From assembly GCF_041915215.1 (NCBI RefSeq), contig NZ_JAYSBV010000001.1: DNA of 64,000 nt; one strand, 5' to 3'. Position 1 is the first letter of the stretch. The number at the start of each line of letters is the position of its first letter. The translations under genes and the position numbers were made by a program. The notes below the pieces were generated by a model. The model searched no databases, was not told the DNA's origin, and worked only from the letters and a program-made list of their open reading frames with translations. Source of the DNA: Zoogloea sp021286885. GTDB taxonomy: Bacteria; Pseudomonadota; Gammaproteobacteria; Burkholderiales; Rhodocyclaceae. Positions 61,627 through 64,000 of this stretch are shown in pieces.

Positions 61627-62415
61627 ATGGGATGGATCATGGAAATGCTGCTGGCCCTGGCTCCAGGGCTGCTGGTGGGGGCCGGGCTCGGCTTTTTGGG
61701 AGGAATGTTCGGGATTGGCGGCGGAATCATCGCGATTCCGCTCCTGGGCTTGGCCTATGGGATGGATCAGGCCCTCGCCCAGGGCACCGCCCTGGTGATG
61801 ATGGCGCCGAATCTGGTCGTGGGTGCCTGGCGCTACCACCAACGCGACCCTCTCCCCCTGGGCCCCGGCCTGGCCATTGGCAGCCTGGCCATGCTGAGCA
61901 CCTGGGCTTCGGCCCAATGGGCCACCGGGCTGGACTCGGCCAGCCTGCGCATGATCTTCAGCATCTTTCTGCTGCTCCTGGCCCTGCGCATGCTGTTAAG
62001 CGGCAAACCCCGGCACGCCAAAGCGCCCCCAGCCCGCATCCCGGAACGCTGGGCACCCCTGGTGGGGCTGGTGGGCGGATGCAGCATGGGCTTGCTGGGG
62101 GTGGGCGGCGGGCTGATCGCCACCCCGCTCCTGACCAGCCTGTTCGGCCTGCGCCAGACAGCCGCCCAGCGTCTCGCCCTCGCCCTGGTCACCCCCAGCG
62201 CGCTGGTGGCCCTCTTCACCTATGCCCGGGCCGGGCATGTGAATTGGCAGATGGGCCTGCCCCTTGCCCTGAGCGGCATCCTCACCGTATCAGCGGGGGT
62301 GCGGGTCGCCCACCGCCTGCCCGAACGCAGCATGCGCCGGGCCTTCAGCTGGATGCTGCTGGGCTCAGCCCTGTGGTTGCTGGGCGCGCCCCTGCTCAAG
62401 CAGCTCGGCGCCTGA
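61627..62415 (+). CDS. TSUP-family sulfite/anion exporter (TauE/SafE)
   Basis: 262 residues, seven or eight membrane segments in two repeated halves, each with the TSUP motif: GGMFGIGGGIIAIPLL and GLLGVGGGLIATPLL. Family members export sulfite, sulfoacetate or related organosulfur anions, or take up such compounds. The start at 61627 or 61639 cannot be separated. The 3' end overlaps the PHB depolymerase gene by 51 bases on the other strand. Confidence 0.88.
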   Translation: MGWIMEMLLALAPGLLVGAGLGFLGGMFGIGGGIIAIPLLGLAYGMDQALAQGTALVMMAPNLVVGAWRYHQRDPLPLGPGLAIGSLAMLSTWASAQWATGLDSASLRMIFSIFLLLLALRMLLSGKPRHAKAPPARIPERWAPLVGLVGGCSMGLLGVGGGLIATPLLTSLFGLRQTAAQRLALALVTPSALVALFTYARAGHVNWQMGLPLALSGILTVSAGVRVAHRLPERSMRRAFSWMLLGSALWLLGAPLLKQLGA

Positions 62416-63666
62416 ACGGCGGGCGGTCTCCCGGCTACCGATGAACGCCCGGATGCGCGGGTAGATCTGCTGCTCCCAGCGCCGGCCATTGAACACCCCG
62501 TAATGGCCGGCGCCCTCCTGCACATAATGCTGGTGCAGGTGGGCCGGGAGCTGGCTGCACAGGGCATGGGCCGCATGGGTCTGACCCAGGCCGCAGATGT
62601 CGTCCTTCTCCCCTTCCACCGTGAACAAGCCCCCATCGCGGATGCACTCTGGGCGCACTAAACGGCCCGCGTAGTGCAGTTTTCCCTGGGGCAGGTGGTA
62701 CTCCTGGAAGACCTTTTTCACAGTTTGCAGGTAGAATTCGGCCGGCAAATCCATAGTTGCAAGATATTCGTCATAAAAATCGCGAATTCCATGAGCTTTG
62801 ACGGTTTCGCCTTCCAGGAAATGACCGTACATGGCCCGGAAGGAATCCTGGTGTTTATCCATGTTCATGGACATGAAGGCCGAGATCTGGAGATAGCCCG
62901 GATACACCCGGCGGAAGGCACCCCGGCAGCGCATGGGCACCACCGAAATCAGGTTTTTCTCGAACCATTCCAGCGGGCGGCTGGTGGCAAGCTGGTTCAC
63001 CTCCGTAGGGTTGATGCGGCAATCAATCGGGCCCGCCAACAGGGTCAGACTGGCCGGACGCGCCGGATGCCCATCTTCATGCATGACCGCTGCGGCAGCG
63101 AGTACCGGCACCGTGGGCTGGCAGACCGCCATCACATGGGTTCCCGGCCCGAGCACTTCCACAAAATGGATTACGTGCCGGATGAAAGCGTCCAGATCAA
63201 AGGGGCCGGCCGCCACCGGAATGTCGCGCACGTTGTGCCAGTCGGTCACGAACACATCGTGATCCTGGAGCAGGGTCTGGATGGTGCCCCGCAGCAGAGT
63301 GGCAAAGTGGCCCGAAGCCGGGGCCACCAGCAAGACCCGAGGCCCGGCCGGAGACTGGCCAGATTTGCGGAAATGGATGAGCGAACAGAAGTCGGTGCTG
63401 GCCACGACCTCTTCCTGCACGGGAACGGCGCCCGCAGGGGTATGCACCTGCTCGATGCGGAAAGACGGACGTGCATGGGTCAGACCCGCCAGCGCCACCA
63501 CCTCGCAGGCGGCCAAGGCCCGACGCAAGGTGACGCTCGTGGGAAACCAGCCCAGCCCATGCTGGAGCCAAGGTGCCAGCTGACGCGCAGCAAGACGCGC
63601 TGGCAGGGCAAGGTCGGACAGATTTTGGTAGGTTTGATAATTCAACGCAGCACTGAACGGGGACAT
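62365..63666 (-). CDS. phaZ: Intracellular polyhydroxybutyrate depolymerase
   Basis: A 433-residue cytoplasmic enzyme of the PhaZa type, without signal peptide. MSPFSAALNYQTYQNLSDLALPARLAA is a typical start; the nucleophile is the Cys in MAVCQPTVPVLAAAAVM instead of a serine lipase box; HDVFVTDWHNVRDIP and a late His in EGAGHYGVFNGRRW complete the likely triad with Asp. It mobilises the PHB granules coated by the phasin at the left end. The start at 63666 is chosen over 63777 by family resemblance. Confidence 0.93.
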   Translation of the reverse strand: MSPFSAALNYQTYQNLSDLALPARLAARQLAPWLQHGLGWFPTSVTLRRALAACEVVALAGLTHARPSFRIEQVHTPAGAVPVQEEVVASTDFCSLIHFRKSGQSPAGPRVLLVAPASGHFATLLRGTIQTLLQDHDVFVTDWHNVRDIPVAAGPFDLDAFIRHVIHFVEVLGPGTHVMAVCQPTVPVLAAAAVMHEDGHPARPASLTLLAGPIDCRINPTEVNQLATSRPLEWFEKNLISVVPMRCRGAFRRVYPGYLQISAFMSMNMDKHQDSFRAMYGHFLEGETVKAHGIRDFYDEYLATMDLPAEFYLQTVKKVFQEYHLPQGKLHYAGRLVRPECIRDGGLFTVEGEKDDICGLGQTHAAHALCSQLPAHLHQHYVQEGAGHYGVFNGRRWEQQIYPRIRAFIGSRETARRSGAELLEQGRAQQPQG

Positions 63667-63808
63667 GATTAATATTTTTTCGAGTCGCTTTACCAACATT
63701 GCACGGACCGGAATCAACGCCCCCTTGTCTGGCACTCCTGGCACCCACGTCCTGGTTCTGAATGAGGACGCCAGCAACCACCCCTATTGCGTACCGGAGC
63801 GCTGACCC

Positions 63809-64000
63809 ATGACCCATGCAACCCTCACCATCAGCAGCAAAAACTACTCTGCCTGGTCCTTGCGTGGCTGGCTGATGGCCCGCTTTGCTGGCTTGCCGTT
63901 CGAAGAAGAATTCCGCCCCCAGGATCACCCCGAAGCCCGTGCCGAACTGCTGCTCATGGCACCGTCGGTACGCGTACCCCGGCTGCGCCACGGCGCGGTG
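63809..64000 (+). CDS. Glutathione S-transferase, 5' part
   Basis: The first 64 codons are present: MTHATLTISSKNYSAWSLRGWLMARFAGLPFEEEF is a thioredoxin-fold GST N-terminus with the catalytic Ser region SKNYSAWSLRG, followed by APSVRVPRLRHG, the cis-Pro strand that binds glutathione. The gene runs off the window. Confidence 0.85.
   Translation, partial: MTHATLTISSKNYSAWSLRGWLMARFAGLPFEEEFRPQDHPEARAELLLMAPSVRVPRLRHGAV

Overview
The window reads as an ordinary chromosomal stretch of a GC-rich betaproteobacterium, most like Rhodocyclaceae of the Azospira/Dechlorosoma type. That placement is an inference from gene content and order: gntR-sdhCDAB-sdhE-gltA-odhA-odhB-lpd-zapE facing mdh, polyhydroxybutyrate genes (a phasin near the left edge, an intracellular depolymerase near the right edge), di-haem peroxidases, and the ribF-ileS-lspA-fkpB-ispH block. 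No database search was possible, so all names rest on motifs and length. No CRISPR array, rRNA or intact insertion sequence was seen.

Layout. 1-2.5 kb: the end of a di-haem peroxidase gene, a phasin, and an acyl-CoA thioesterase. 2.5-8.9 kb: a phosphate-starvation locus with pstSCAB reading left and a Tat-exported PhoX phosphatase reading right, with a good Pho box between them. 9.2-13.2 kb: a GGDEF-EAL protein and the ABC-F ATPase Uup. 13.2-16.8 kb: an AT-richer, nearly gene-free stretch with several palindromes, a Fur-controlled hemP / small membrane protein / bfd group, tRNA-Arg(CCT), a DUF4240 gene and a SLATT-like two-TM protein with a beta-sandwich tail. 16.8-22.6 kb: an amino-acid ABC transporter joined to homocysteine S-methyltransferase behind a leader containing a terminator, then molybdenum cofactor genes (moaE, moaD, mobB) and a MOSC protein.

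22.7-27.7 kb is the most interesting part: a second Fur-type promoter drives a di-haem lipoprotein peroxidase, a porin gene broken by one in-frame amber codon, a covalently flavinylated FMN-binding protein, an ApbE-type flavin transferase and a four-TM DUF4405-like protein. Together they look like an iron-responsive envelope electron-transfer system. The two Fur promoters of the window (hemP and this one) share a 38-bp element upstream. 27.7-32.5 kb: a lone tyrosine recombinase, an almost consensus LexA box in front of a small membrane protein gene that overlaps the end of dinG, then dinG and zapE.

32.6-46.6 kb holds the TCA-cycle block: lpd, odhB, odhA, gltA, sdhE, sdhB, sdhA, sdhD, sdhC and a GntR regulator on the minus strand, with mdh and a CitE-like lyase diverging. 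46.7-50.4 kb: a nitronate-monooxygenase-like protein with a Cys-rich tail, an adenylate cyclase-FHA protein, an esterase and tRNA-Leu(CAA). 50.4-58.4 kb: housekeeping genes queA, tgt, ribF, ileS, lspA, fkpB, ispH. 58.4-64 kb: a membrane protein and PrsW-like protease pair, a LysR regulator facing a TSUP exporter, the PHB depolymerase and the start of a glutathione S-transferase.
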